Assembly (NCBI GenBank): GCA_049841135.1 | Contig: JASGHK010000005.1 | Span: 248,001 to 312,000, forward strand | Reading direction: 5' to 3' | Length of the DNA: 64,000 nucleotides | Source: JACRCT01 sp049841135 | GTDB lineage: Bacteria; Myxococcota; Myxococcia; Myxococcales; UBA5297 | In this document: piece by piece, positions 25,736-34,654 of the stretch | Layout of the letters: each line of letters begins with the position of its first letter | How positions within the stretch are numbered: position 1 is the stretch's first letter | Program-made: the position numbers and the translations under genes | Notes under the pieces: model-generated | The model's database searches: none | What the model was told of the DNA's origin: nothing | Seen by the model: the letters and a program-made list of their open reading frames with translations, nothing else

Positions 25736-27349
25736 ATGCGAGCGTCGAAACCCAGGTCCGCGACGCCGCTGCTGCTGGCCGCCCTGCTCTGCTGCGACCT
25801 CGGCGAGCGCGACCTCCCGCCGGTGACGCGCCAGGTCGACCGCTTTGAGGCGAACGGCTGGACCTTCGAGCTCGCAGCCGTCCGCGAAGGCCAGCACACC
25901 GGCAACGTGGCGCTCACCGGCGGCGGCAAGCTCGGCGGCTGCCACTGCGGCACGTCCTACGACTTCTTCACGGTGCGCCTCGAGCTTCGCGCCAAGGCGG
26001 CCGGCGCCCCGGAGCACACCCTCGCCGTCCTCTTCGATCGCCGGTACTCGAGCGCGACTTCGGCGCACGAGGCCGACGAGCAGCTCGAGTCCCTGGCCAT
26101 CGAGCGCTGCCAGGCCTCGGCGGACGGTCCCGTCGTCTTTCGCCTGAGGGGCATGAAGGAGAGCGGCCGGGGAGGCTCGGTCCCGTACTCCTCCGACTTC
26201 GAGGCCGACCCCCGCTTCCGCGTGGTCTATCCGCTCGCGCAGACCGCCGCGCTCTCCCACGCCGCCATCGACGCGCCAGGCTGCCAGGAGGCGCTGGCGA
26301 AGGTCCTGCCGGTCGACGACTGGATCCGCGCGGAGCTCGCCGCCAAGGACGAGGATCCCTCGCATCGCTACGACGTCGCGGTGCGCGGCCCCAGCGCCCC
26401 CGCCGACGGCCAGCCGCGCAACGTTTACGACCAGGGCTTCGTCGGGTTCGTGGTCGCCGCGCAGGAAGGCCGGGAGCTCGAAGGCGCGCTCGACTGGGCG
26501 CTGGGCAGCCCCGAACCCTTCGACGACGGCCGCGCGGCGGGCGAGCTGGGCGTGCTGCGCGCGGCGCTGGCCAAGGGCGCATCCGGCCGACCCGACCTGG
26601 AGGCGCACCTGATGGCGCGGCTGCAGCCCGATCCGTTTCCCGGGCCGGACCGCGCGCTCCGCCTCTGGAGCCCGGCCCTCGACTTCCTGGGCCGCTGCCC
26701 CACCGCCGAGCGCAAGCGAGAGCTGGCCCAGGCCATCGCCAGCCGGTGCGTGCGCGCGGACACCATCCCGCACTGCACCGCGACGCGCACCCGTGCAGCC
26801 GCGACCGTCGCCGCCGCGCTCGAGGATCCCGCGCTGTGCGACCGCCTCGTCGATGCCGAGCTGGCGATGCTGCGCTGGTTTTCGGCGCAACCGGCCGCGG
26901 CGTCCTACGAGCAGCGCAAGGAGGCCGGCGTGCGCCTCGAGGAGGCGGTCCGCCCGCTGCAACAACGCCTCGTGGGCTGCGCCTCCGCGCCCAAGCTGCG
27001 CGAGGCCGCGCTGCTCGCCCTGGCCACGCCGCTCGACTTCAGCCACTCCACGGCGGGCTGCCAGATGAAGGAGGGCGACGAAGACCTCACTGGCTGCAGG
27101 TCGATCGCCTTGTACGCAGCGCAGGTGCTGACGCGCCCGTGCGACGCGGCCTCGACGGTGCGGGCGAGCGAGCTCCTCGGCAAGGTCCGCGGCTCGCCCC
27201 GAGCGAACGCCATCCTCTGCATCGTGCGCCGCTGCGCCGGGCAGCAGGCCTACGATCAGGCGGTGCGCGCGCTGGGAAAGGCGCCAGACGACCTGGACGT
27301 CGACCTCTTCGCCTGCGGAATCGAGCGCCCGTCCATCGCAACCCCATGA
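25736..27349 (+). CDS. Secreted protein of unknown function
   Basis: 537 residues from the ATG at 25736 (ribosome site GGGAGGA; a start at 25667 would place the promoter-like TATACT inside the gene). The N-terminus has a short hydrophobic stretch ending 'LLLAALLCC', a poor lipobox, then 'DLGERDLPPVTRQVDRFEANGW'. The middle contains 'GGCHCGTSYDFFTVRLELRA' and the C-terminal half is helical with scattered Cys, which could form disulphides outside the cytoplasm. No family recognised. It is followed after 60 bases by the PEGA pseudokinase in the same direction. Confidence 0.75.
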   Translation: MRASKPRSATPLLLAALLCCDLGERDLPPVTRQVDRFEANGWTFELAAVREGQHTGNVALTGGGKLGGCHCGTSYDFFTVRLELRAKAAGAPEHTLAVLFDRRYSSATSAHEADEQLESLAIERCQASADGPVVFRLRGMKESGRGGSVPYSSDFEADPRFRVVYPLAQTAALSHAAIDAPGCQEALAKVLPVDDWIRAELAAKDEDPSHRYDVAVRGPSAPADGQPRNVYDQGFVGFVVAAQEGRELEGALDWALGSPEPFDDGRAAGELGVLRAALAKGASGRPDLEAHLMARLQPDPFPGPDRALRLWSPALDFLGRCPTAERKRELAQAIASRCVRADTIPHCTATRTRAAATVAAALEDPALCDRLVDAELAMLRWFSAQPAAASYEQRKEAGVRLEEAVRPLQQRLVGCASAPKLREAALLALATPLDFSHSTAGCQMKEGDEDLTGCRSIALYAAQVLTRPCDAASTVRASELLGKVRGSPRANAILCIVRRCAGQQAYDQAVRALGKAPDDLDVDLFACGIERPSIATP

Positions 27350-27409
27350 GGTGTGCGAGCCGTGTACCCTCATGGCGTGCTGTGAAGTTCAGCGAGGCGA
27401 CCCCCATCG

Positions 27410-29167
27410 ATGCCATCCGTCCTCTGCCATCTGTGCGGCCGCCCGGCTCCCGAGGGCCGCGAGGGCGACCGCTGCCGTTCCGACGACCGCGCGCTCGTCC
27501 GGCGCGAGGAGCACGAGGCGCACCCGGAGGATCCGTTCCTGGGCCGCATCGTGGCCGGCTACCCGCTCGTCGAGCTCCTGCGGCCGAGCGCGGTCGGTCC
27601 GACCTACCGCGCCTTGAAGGAGCCCGGGCGGCGCGAGGTGGCCATCAAACTGCTGCGCGCCACCGGGCCCATCGAGCCGCTGGCCGAACGGCTGCGCCGG
27701 GTCATGCCGCTCGTCTGCACCTTGACCCACCCTGCCGCGGTCAAGCCGCTCGACTACGGCATCGAGCCGGACGGCGTGCTCTTCGTCGTCACCGAGCTCG
27801 TCCAGGGCGCGCCGGTCGGCGACCTGGTCCTGGGCAAGCGGCCGGTTCGTCCCGCCCGCGCGGTCCCCATCGTCGCCGAGCTCCTGGCCGCGCTCGCCGA
27901 AGCCCACGCCCACGGCGTCGTCCACGGGAACCTCAAGCCGGGCAACCTCATGCTCGTCGGCTCGCAGGACGGCGGGGAGTCGGTGCGGCTGCTCGAGCTC
28001 GGAGTCGCCGACGTGCTCCGGCCTCGCGACGTGGCTCCCGGCTGCGCGCTCGCGAACGTCGCGACGCCGCTGTACGTCGCGCCCGAGATCGCGCGGGGCC
28101 AGAGCGCCAGCCCGTCGACGGACGTCTATGCCGTCGGCGCCATCCTCTACGAACTGCTCAGCGGCGCCCCACCGTTCGACCGGCTGGACCCGATGGCCAC
28201 GGCGCAGGCCCACGTCGACGAGCCCATCCCGCAGTTCGCGGCCAAGCTCGGCATCTCGCCGGCGCTGGACCGCGTCGTCTGCCGCGCCCTGGCCAAGCTC
28301 CCCGAGGACCGCTTCGCCAGCGCCCAGGCCATGGCCGACGCGCTCGCGGAGCTGTCGGCGCCCAAATTGCGCTCCGCGCCTGCTCTTGCGGCACCTGGTG
28401 TCGCAGCTTCATCCGCTGAATCCGCGGCTGAACCTGCCGAATCCAGCGAGTCCGCTCCGTCCGCTCCGTCCACCCCGTCGACTCCGTCCACAGAGCCTGC
28501 CCCCGAGCCCGCGCCCACCACCAGGCCCGAGCCCGCCAGGAGCGCCAAGCCGGACTCCGCTCCTGCCACCCAGCCCCATTCCCCGCCCCCACCGCCACGC
28601 GCGAAGGCGCCGCTCCTCCTGGCCGGTGCGCTCGGCTTCTTCGGGGTGCTCGCCGTGGCCTTGTTCGCCATCCGCTCCACGCCGTCCGACGGCTCGGGCT
28701 CCATGCTCGACCTGGTGCGGACGCTCGGCAGCGGCGGTGACGAGGCTCGGCTCACCATCCCGCCCGAGGCCCGGGACGACGCTGCGCCAGCGGTCCCCGG
28801 TCAGCCGCCCAGGAGGGTCGTCCGGCGCGACGTCGTGAAGGCCATCGACGCCGGCACCACGCCCGAGCCTCCGGATGCCGCGGCGCCTTCCCAGCCGCCT
28901 CCGGTCCCGCCCGATGCCTCCGCGCCGCCCTCGGAGGCTCTGCTCGCTGCCGTCGAAAAGCCGGACGGATCCCTGCTCATCAACTGCACCAACCGCTGCA
29001 AGGTCTACGTCGACGGCGGGCTCGTCGGTGAGTCGCCCAAGGCGCCCATCCCGCTCAAGGAGGGCGAGCACCAGCTGCGGGCCGTCAACCCCGAGACCGG
29101 CACGGAACGGGAGCAGACGGTGAAGATCAAGTCGGCGCAGCGCACGCGGGTCACCCTCGAGTTGTAG
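27410..29167 (+). CDS. Membrane pseudokinase with zinc ribbon and C-terminal PEGA domain
   Basis: 585 residues. A short Cys cluster ('LCHLCGRPAPEG', Cys6, Cys9, Cys22) is followed by a Hanks-kinase fold (about 47-310). Lys80 in 'VAIKLL' is kept, but the glycine loop is lost ('LLRPSAVGPTY'), the HRD motif reads 'VVHGNLKPGNLML' with Asn174 in place of Asp, and DFG reads 'LLELGVAD' (Glu196). It should be catalytically dead. A long Pro/Ala/Ser linker, one membrane helix (about 402-421) and an extracytoplasmic PEGA domain follow ('VYVDGGLVGESPKAPIPL', about 522-560). PEGA domains bind envelope components. It may act as a scaffold or as a decoy for the active kinases upstream (inference). Confidence 0.88.
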   Translation: MPSVLCHLCGRPAPEGREGDRCRSDDRALVRREEHEAHPEDPFLGRIVAGYPLVELLRPSAVGPTYRALKEPGRREVAIKLLRATGPIEPLAERLRRVMPLVCTLTHPAAVKPLDYGIEPDGVLFVVTELVQGAPVGDLVLGKRPVRPARAVPIVAELLAALAEAHAHGVVHGNLKPGNLMLVGSQDGGESVRLLELGVADVLRPRDVAPGCALANVATPLYVAPEIARGQSASPSTDVYAVGAILYELLSGAPPFDRLDPMATAQAHVDEPIPQFAAKLGISPALDRVVCRALAKLPEDRFASAQAMADALAELSAPKLRSAPALAAPGVAASSAESAAEPAESSESAPSAPSTPSTPSTEPAPEPAPTTRPEPARSAKPDSAPATQPHSPPPPPRAKAPLLLAGALGFFGVLAVALFAIRSTPSDGSGSMLDLVRTLGSGGDEARLTIPPEARDDAAPAVPGQPPRRVVRRDVVKAIDAGTTPEPPDAAAPSQPPPVPPDASAPPSEALLAAVEKPDGSLLINCTNRCKVYVDGGLVGESPKAPIPLKEGEHQLRAVNPETGTEREQTVKIKSAQRTRVTLEL

Positions 29168-29328
29168 CCGCGGGGCCCACTCCCGTCTCCCCGTCGCGTC
29201 CGGGTCGTCAGGCGCTGGTTCGGTGTGCTCACTGCTCCGGGGAGAGGCCCGCGGGTGCTCCTTCCGCCTCTGGCGTGACACCTCGTCCTTGCGTCCCTTC
29301 GGCAGGGCTCCACCGACCCGCGCTCACC

Positions 29329-29357
29329 TTGGCCTCCTCACGACACGTTCCTAGCTT
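29329..29357 (+). promoter_or_regulatory. Candidate sigma-70-type promoter
   Basis: TTGGCC (29329-29334) and TAGCTT (29352-29357) are separated by 17 bases, about 90 bases before the start of the small lipoprotein gene. Both boxes match the consensus only partly. Confidence 0.3.
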
Positions 29358-29448
29358 GCTGGAGCCAGGGACCTGCGCCGCTTGAGTCGTGCCGGCCGTG
29401 TGCACGGGAAGGCGCCGCGCAAAGCAGGCGCACGAGAGGGAGTGTCCG

Positions 29449-29856
29449 ATGCGAGCGAGCATCGCGGGAGCGGCCGGGATCGTCGCGGTAGCGGCGCTGC
29501 TCTCGGCGGGGACCGGCTGCGTGGCCGCGGGGGCCGCCGCGGCTGGGACCGCCGCGGGCATCGCCTACAGCGACCGAGGCGCGAAGGGTGACCTCGAGGG
29601 CAGCGCTAGCGACGTCCAGGAGCGCGCCCTCGAGGTCTTCGAGAAGGAAGGGATCGCAATCACCTCGACCAAGGTCGAGCAATCGGGCGCCCGGCGCGTG
29701 GTGGAGGGCAAGCGCGGCGACCAGAACGTCACCGTGACGATGACCGCCGCCGGCCAGGAGGTGACGCACGTCGAGGCGACCGCCGAGAAGAGCCCTGTGG
29801 AGTGGGACAAGGACCTCGCCAAGCGGATCATCGAGGAGATGGTGCGGGCGGCCTAG
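29449..29856 (+). CDS. Small lipoprotein, DUF3568-like
   Basis: 135 residues from the ATG at 29449 (ribosome site GAGGGAG; an upstream in-frame ATG at 29389 would ruin the signal peptide). The signal ends 'LLSAGTGC'; after the Cys come 'VAAGAAAAGTAAGIAYSDRG' and a compact alpha/beta domain ('VQERALEVFEKEGIAITST...VTVTMTAAGQEVTHVEA'). The pattern fits the DUF3568 family of small lipoproteins, whose role is unknown. It appears to be monocistronic. Confidence 0.82.
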   Translation: MRASIAGAAGIVAVAALLSAGTGCVAAGAAAAGTAAGIAYSDRGAKGDLEGSASDVQERALEVFEKEGIAITSTKVEQSGARRVVEGKRGDQNVTVTMTAAGQEVTHVEATAEKSPVEWDKDLAKRIIEEMVRAA

Positions 29857-30019
29857 CGCTCGCAACCGGCAGCTCGCCGCTGAACCTGACCTCCACAGGT
29901 AGTCGGTGGCGACCAGACCACGCGCTACATCTTGGGGTCGGAGACCACGCTCGGGGCCTGGTGAGGGCCGCGAACGCTCCGCGCGGTTGGCTTGGCTGGC
30001 GAAGCAGGGATGGTTGCTC

Positions 30020-31654
30020 CTAGACCGACTCCAGCAACTCGGAGTAGCGCTCCACTTTGGCCAGCAGATACTCAGCTAGACCGCGCATTCCCTCCTGCAA
30101 ATGCGCAGTGAACTCGATCACGTGGCAGGTACGGCGAATGGCGTCTTCGATGGCCTTCGTCGAGTCGGAGTCAGCCTTGGTTACGGCGCAGGGGGAGTAT
30201 TCCTCGACGATGAAGTCAGGCTTGACGCTGGGATAGATCGAAAACCCTTTGCCATACCCGTTGAGGCGCTTCGCGAGCTTCTCTTCGTATTCCTTGCTGC
30301 GCCGCTGCCCAAGAGAAAGCATCCGTTGGGAGAACGCAACGAGCTCCTCTTCCTGAAGTGGCATGGCGCCGATCTCTTCGTCGATGCGCCGCGAGCTCGC
30401 TTGCTCCTTCTTGATGTCTCCAGGCTTGGCGACGCTCGGGAAGAATCGAACGACGTCGAGCAACCGCTCGCCCAGGTCGCCAGGGCTCGGCTGGCTTTCG
30501 AGCAGCGCCCACGACGCGCGGGCACCCAACGCCACCCATCGAAGAGCGAACTCGGACTCCAGCATTCGCGCCCGTCGCGTGAGATTCGGGTCGTCGGCCG
30601 TGTTGAGCCTCGATGCCCAACTCTCCCGGAGCATCCAGGTCGCGTGATGCGGCCCGACGTAGTGCTCTTTCGCGCCCTCCATGAGCTCCTGATCTTCCAG
30701 GAACGCCTTGGCGGAGAGTGGGCTCGATCCGATGGTCACCAGCGTGATGAGGTTCTTGTTGGCAGGCCGCCCGGCACGCTTCGAATCAGCTTCGCTCCTT
30801 CGCGCGCTGTCGATGGCGTTGAAGCAGTCCGTGAACCCGCCCTCGCCCGAAAGCACGCTATACACCGAGCGCTTCTCGTCGGGCCCCGCATGGTCGAGGC
30901 AGTACCAGTAGCTCACTGGGTTCAACCGATTGGTGTTCGTCCGGACGATCTCTTCCTTGAGCTCGGGTTGAGGCAGCGGAAGCTCGATCAGTGTGGCCAG
31001 CCCCCGGTGAGATTCGTCCAACTCACGCTTGAGCTCTCTCATCATGTCCGGCTTGTTGGAGAGCAGCAGGAAGAGCGACCGTTGAAAATCACCGCGACAG
31101 TCTTGAACAAGCTGTTGAGCCACCGTGCTGATCGCAACTGACTCCTTCTTATCTGCCTTCAGACGCAGGTAGTCGGCTTGGCTCAACCCTGCCCATGCGC
31201 TCAGGAAGACGTCCTTGTGCACATCGTCGACCACGAAGATGCGAACGCCCTGGCGGTCCACCTTGGCAAACTGGCGCTCGGTCTCAAGCCAGCCAGCCTC
31301 GGGCTTGACCATTCGCAGCGACGCATGATCCGTCGCCTGCCGAATCACCTCGCTGCCTCGGGACTTCTCTCCCACCAGCACATGCCAGAGGTTGTCTTCT
31401 GCCGGCTCGACCTCTCCCTTCCTTGCCTGCTCGAACCCCTTCTCGAGCTGGAGCCCAAAGAGAGTCTTCCCGGTCCCCTGCGCACCGTGGACGAGGAGAA
31501 TGGCAGCCCCATGCCGCTCATGGACCTGCTTGAAGGCGCTGGAGAAGACCGCCGACAGGTTCTTCCAGTGGTCTAGCCGAACCCGGTACTGGTCGAACTG
31601 CTTCAGGAACTCTGCGCGGTCCGGGAAGAGCAGCAACTGCTGGTACAGACCCAT
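30020..31654 (-). CDS. Orphan AAA-type ATPase of unknown function, probably acquired
   Basis: 544 residues. P-loop 'GAQGTGKT' (57-64), Walker B 'VRIFVVDD' (137-144) and a sensor-1-like Asn in 'FLLLSNKPD' (Asn200) define a P-loop ATPase. The ~200 residues after the ATPase core and the C-terminal region ('KPDFIVEEYSPCAVTKADSD') match nothing I recognise; the latter faintly recalls nuclease folds but lacks a clear D-ExK. Codon third positions are visibly richer in A and T than in all neighbours, and the gene stands alone between unrelated genes, both signs of transfer. Lone ATPases of this kind can be defence genes, but nothing here proves it. The start ATG at 31654 has no strong ribosome site. 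Confidence 0.75.
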   Translation of the reverse strand: MGLYQQLLLFPDRAEFLKQFDQYRVRLDHWKNLSAVFSSAFKQVHERHGAAILLVHGAQGTGKTLFGLQLEKGFEQARKGEVEPAEDNLWHVLVGEKSRGSEVIRQATDHASLRMVKPEAGWLETERQFAKVDRQGVRIFVVDDVHKDVFLSAWAGLSQADYLRLKADKKESVAISTVAQQLVQDCRGDFQRSLFLLLSNKPDMMRELKRELDESHRGLATLIELPLPQPELKEEIVRTNTNRLNPVSYWYCLDHAGPDEKRSVYSVLSGEGGFTDCFNAIDSARRSEADSKRAGRPANKNLITLVTIGSSPLSAKAFLEDQELMEGAKEHYVGPHHATWMLRESWASRLNTADDPNLTRRARMLESEFALRWVALGARASWALLESQPSPGDLGERLLDVVRFFPSVAKPGDIKKEQASSRRIDEEIGAMPLQEEELVAFSQRMLSLGQRRSKEYEEKLAKRLNGYGKGFSIYPSVKPDFIVEEYSPCAVTKADSDSTKAIEDAIRRTCHVIEFTAHLQEGMRGLAEYLLAKVERYSELLESV

Positions 31655-31747
31655 GGACCCCTCCGACGGGGCAGCGACACTCTGCGGACTTGTAGCACCC
31701 GGAAGCCTCCGCTCGCCATGACAGGATTTCGATCCGAGACCTGACGC

Positions 31748-31753
31748 TATACT
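31748..31753 (+). promoter_or_regulatory. TATACT -10-like element
   Basis: TATACT in 'GACGCTATACTCCGG' is only 10 bases before the TTG used as start of the oxidoreductase gene. If it works as a -10 box, that mRNA is nearly leaderless or begins at the later GTG (31787). Confidence 0.4.
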
Positions 31754-31762
31754 CCGGCCCGC

Positions 31763-33442
31763 TTGAGCCAGAGCCCCCAAGACTCCGTGGACGTGGTGGT
31801 CATCGGCAGCGGCGCCGGCGGATCGCCCGTCGCCCTCACCCTCGCCGAGGCCGGCGCTCGCGTGGTCGTCCTCGAGCGCGGCCCGTACCGCACCGTGCGC
31901 GACTTCACCCACGACGAGATCGCGGTGACGATGCGCGACTTCTGGCAGCCCTACCCGGAGACCGACCCGCACACCGTCGCCCGCGACGACGGCAAGCCCT
32001 CGCGCAAGACCCGCGACGGCTGGACCGCGCACTGCGTGGGCGGCGGCACGGTCCACATGGCCGGCTTCTGGTTCCGCTTCCAGGAGACCGACCTGCGCCT
32101 GGCGACCAGGCTCGGCAGCGTCCCCGACGCCGATCTCGCCGACTGGCCGCTCGCGCTCTCGGACCTCGAGCCGTTCTACGACCTCGCCGAGGCCAAGCTG
32201 GGCGTTTCGGGCCTGGCCGGCGCCAACCCCTTCGAGGCACCGCGCAAGCCCTACCCGCTCCCGCCGCTGCCCGAGAACGCCTGCGCGCGGCTCGTCGACG
32301 AGGCCACGCGCTCGCTGGGGCTGCACCCGTTCCCCACCGCGCGGGCCGTGCTCTCCGCGCCCTACGGCGGCCGCCCGCCCTGCACCGAGTGCGGCTTCTG
32401 CGCCAGCTTCGGCTGCGAGAACTCCAGCAAGTCGAGCGTGCTCGCGACCCTCGTCCCCGCCGCCGAGGCCACCGGGCGCTGCGAGGTCCGCCCACGCTGC
32501 GTGGCCACGAGGATCACCACCGACGACCAGGGCCGCGCCTCCGGCGTCGACTACGTGGACGCCGACGGGAAGGAGCAGCACCTCGCCGCGCGCGTCGTGG
32601 TCCTGGCCGCCTCGGCCGTCGAGAGCGCACGGCTGCTGCTCCTCTCCACCAGCCCGCGCTTCCCTCGAGGCCTCGCCAACGGCAGCGGGCTCATCGGCAA
32701 GAACCTCGCCTTCTCCACCTACGGCCACGTCATCGCCGTCTACGACCGGGCGAAGATCGTCGAGGCGCTCGGCGGTACCACGGGCATGGAATTCCCGTTC
32801 CTGCAGCGCAGCGTCCAGGACGAGTACTGGCTGGAGGACAAGACCGCGCCCAGCCCCAAGGGCGGCACCTACACCTTTGCCCTGCGCCAGCCCTCGCCGG
32901 TCCAGGCCGCGGTCTCCATGGCCCAGGAGACGAGCTATTCGCTCTGGGGGCCCGAGCTGAAAGAGGCGCTCCAGAAGCGCTTCCGGGACGAGGTGGTGCT
33001 CGAGGTCGAGGTCTTCGGCGAGTTCCTGCCGTGGAAGGGCTGCTTCGTCGATCTCGATCCGGAGGTGAAGGACGTGCGCGGGCTGCCGGTGGCGCGGCTG
33101 CACACCGCCCTGCACCCGGTGACCGACGCCACCAGCAAGCGGATGTCGACGCGGGCTCTGCAGATGCTGCGCGCCGTCAAGCCCGCCCCCACGCGCTCCG
33201 GCGCCCTCGACTGGTCGGTGCCCAACTTCCCGCTGCAGAGCGGCACCTGCCGGTTCGGCACCGACCCGGCGAAGTCGGTGCTTGCGCCCGACTGCCAGGC
33301 GCACGAGGTGAAGAACCTCTACGTCACCGACTCGTCGTTCATGCCCACCTCCGGCGGCGCGCCAGCGACCCCGACCATCCTGGCCAACAGCTTCCGGGTG
33401 GCGAGCCTGCTACGCGAGCGGTTCGTGCGGCGGGAGATCTGA
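31763..33442 (+). CDS. GMC-family FAD-dependent oxidoreductase
   Basis: 559 residues. The FAD Rossmann motif is 'VVVIGSGAGGSPVALTLAE' near the N-terminus and the ADP-side Glu is in 'VVVLERGP'. Family features follow: 'CVGGGTVHMAG', a Cys-rich loop 'PCTECGFCASFGCENSSKSS', 'VLAASAVESARLLLLS' and the C-terminal 'LYVTDSSFMPTSGG'. Members oxidise alcohols, sugars or sterols. The usual active-site His before GT is replaced ('LQSGTCRFG'), so the chemistry may differ. The start is TTG at 31763 or GTG at 31787; neither has a ribosome site. It is followed after one base by the ankyrin gene, so they are almost certainly co-translated. Confidence 0.9.
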   Translation: MSQSPQDSVDVVVIGSGAGGSPVALTLAEAGARVVVLERGPYRTVRDFTHDEIAVTMRDFWQPYPETDPHTVARDDGKPSRKTRDGWTAHCVGGGTVHMAGFWFRFQETDLRLATRLGSVPDADLADWPLALSDLEPFYDLAEAKLGVSGLAGANPFEAPRKPYPLPPLPENACARLVDEATRSLGLHPFPTARAVLSAPYGGRPPCTECGFCASFGCENSSKSSVLATLVPAAEATGRCEVRPRCVATRITTDDQGRASGVDYVDADGKEQHLAARVVVLAASAVESARLLLLSTSPRFPRGLANGSGLIGKNLAFSTYGHVIAVYDRAKIVEALGGTTGMEFPFLQRSVQDEYWLEDKTAPSPKGGTYTFALRQPSPVQAAVSMAQETSYSLWGPELKEALQKRFRDEVVLEVEVFGEFLPWKGCFVDLDPEVKDVRGLPVARLHTALHPVTDATSKRMSTRALQMLRAVKPAPTRSGALDWSVPNFPLQSGTCRFGTDPAKSVLAPDCQAHEVKNLYVTDSSFMPTSGGAPATPTILANSFRVASLLRERFVRREI

Positions 33443-33443
33443 G

Positions 33444-34497
33444 ATGGCCCCCAAGAAGCAGACCCTTCCCAAGGACTTCGAGGCCCTGCTCGACCAGGGC
33501 GACCTGGCGGCGCTCCAGGCGGTCTTCGAGGGCTGCGACGTGAACGCCCGCGGCGGCTACGCCAAGCAGACGGCGCTCGCCTTCGACCAGTGCCCCGACG
33601 AGCTGGCCCGCTGGCTCGTCGCCCACGGCGCCGACCTCTCCGCGGGCGACACCTGGCGCAAGACGCCGCTCCACTCGCGCTCGCGCAGCCGCCGCTCCTC
33701 CATCGACACCCTGCTCGAGCTGGGCGGCGACCCGAACGCCTCCGGGCCGTCCGTCGGCACTCCGCTCCACTGCGCCGCCGACGCCAAGCACGCCGAGAAC
33801 GCCGCCAAGCTCCTCGCGCGCGGCGCGAAGGTGGACGCCAAGAGCTCCGAAGGGCTGACCCCGCTCGAGCTCGCGCTGCGCGGCTGCACCAACATCGAGA
33901 TCGTCGAGCTGGTGAAGCTCGCGAAAGTGCTGCTCGGCGCCGGCGCCCAGCGCACCCCGCGAATGACCGGCTTCGTCGAGCACATCGGCAAGCAGTTCGA
34001 GTTCCACCGCTCGGCCTTCACCAAGGACCGCGTGGACGCGACCAGCTCCGCGCTCGAGGAGGCTCTACCGGCTCTTCGAGGTCGCTCCGGTGGCGCACCG
34101 CAAGGTCCACGACGGCACCTCGCCCATCACCGCGAAGACCACCCGCTGGCAGGACCAGCATGCCGAGCTCTGGGACCTGCTCGTGCCGTCCTCAGGACCG
34201 GCCGCCACCGTCCAGGGGGAGGTCATCCGCATCACCGGACGCATCAGCCGCGAGATCCTCGACAACGGCGCCATCAACTGGGACGGCGCCTTCCGGGAGA
34301 TGGCGCGCGCCTTCCTCGCGCACGTGCAGACCGGGACCTCGCTCGACCCGTCCGCCCTCGGCGTCGTGCGCTCCACCGTCGACGACCTCGTCCGCAAGGC
34401 GGACGGCAACACCGCCTTCCTGGCCGAGATGGCCGTCGCCTGGGTGCTGCGCAATCCGGTCCCCGTACCGCTTTCCAAGCCCAGCTACCGGCGGTGA
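33444..34497 (+). CDS. Ankyrin-repeat protein (frame broken near 34061)
   Basis: Reconstructed length is 350 residues. Residues 10-180 form about five ankyrin repeats ('KTPLHSRSRSRRSSIDTLLELGGDPNAS', 'GTPLHCAADAKHAENAAKLLARGAKVD', 'LTPLELALRG'). The C-terminal ~150 residues ('WQDQHAELWDLLVPSSG', 'AFLAEMAVAWVLRNPV') are of an unknown type. The frame changes at 34061-34064. Deleting one G from GGCT there joins 'SALEE' to 'LYRLFEVAPVAHRKVHDG'. There is no signal peptide, so it is cytoplasmic. Coupling to the GMC oxidoreductase suggests it binds or stabilises that enzyme (inference). Confidence 0.8.
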
Positions 34498-34498
34498 T

Positions 34499-34524
34499 CC
34501 GGGCTTCGGGCTTCGGGCTGCGGG
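34499..34524. repeat. GGGCTTC heptamer repeats
   Basis: Three to four consecutive copies of GGGCTTC and variants immediately follow the ankyrin gene. The same heptamer family recurs at 38087-38130 and, as CCCGAAG, at 51074-51168; a degenerate trace lies at 49660-49685. Confidence 0.7.
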
Positions 34525-34620
34525 TCAAGCCGTCGGCATCGTGCCCTTGGCTTCTAACCAGCGACCCTGGGGCGATACGCACCCGCGCCCAGCATGCGCC
34601 AAGCCGCGAGGCGTCCGGTG

Positions 34621-34626
34621 TATCCT
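34621..34626 (+). promoter_or_regulatory. TATCCT -10-like element
   Basis: 'GGTGTATCCTCCG' stands 29 bases before the lipoprotein ATG at 34655, which has the ribosome site GAGGG. It resembles the TATACT elements elsewhere and 'CGTGTACCCTC' before the gene at 27410. Confidence 0.35.
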
Positions 34627-34654
34627 CCGTCCCTTCTTTTTTCCGAGGGTCCCC

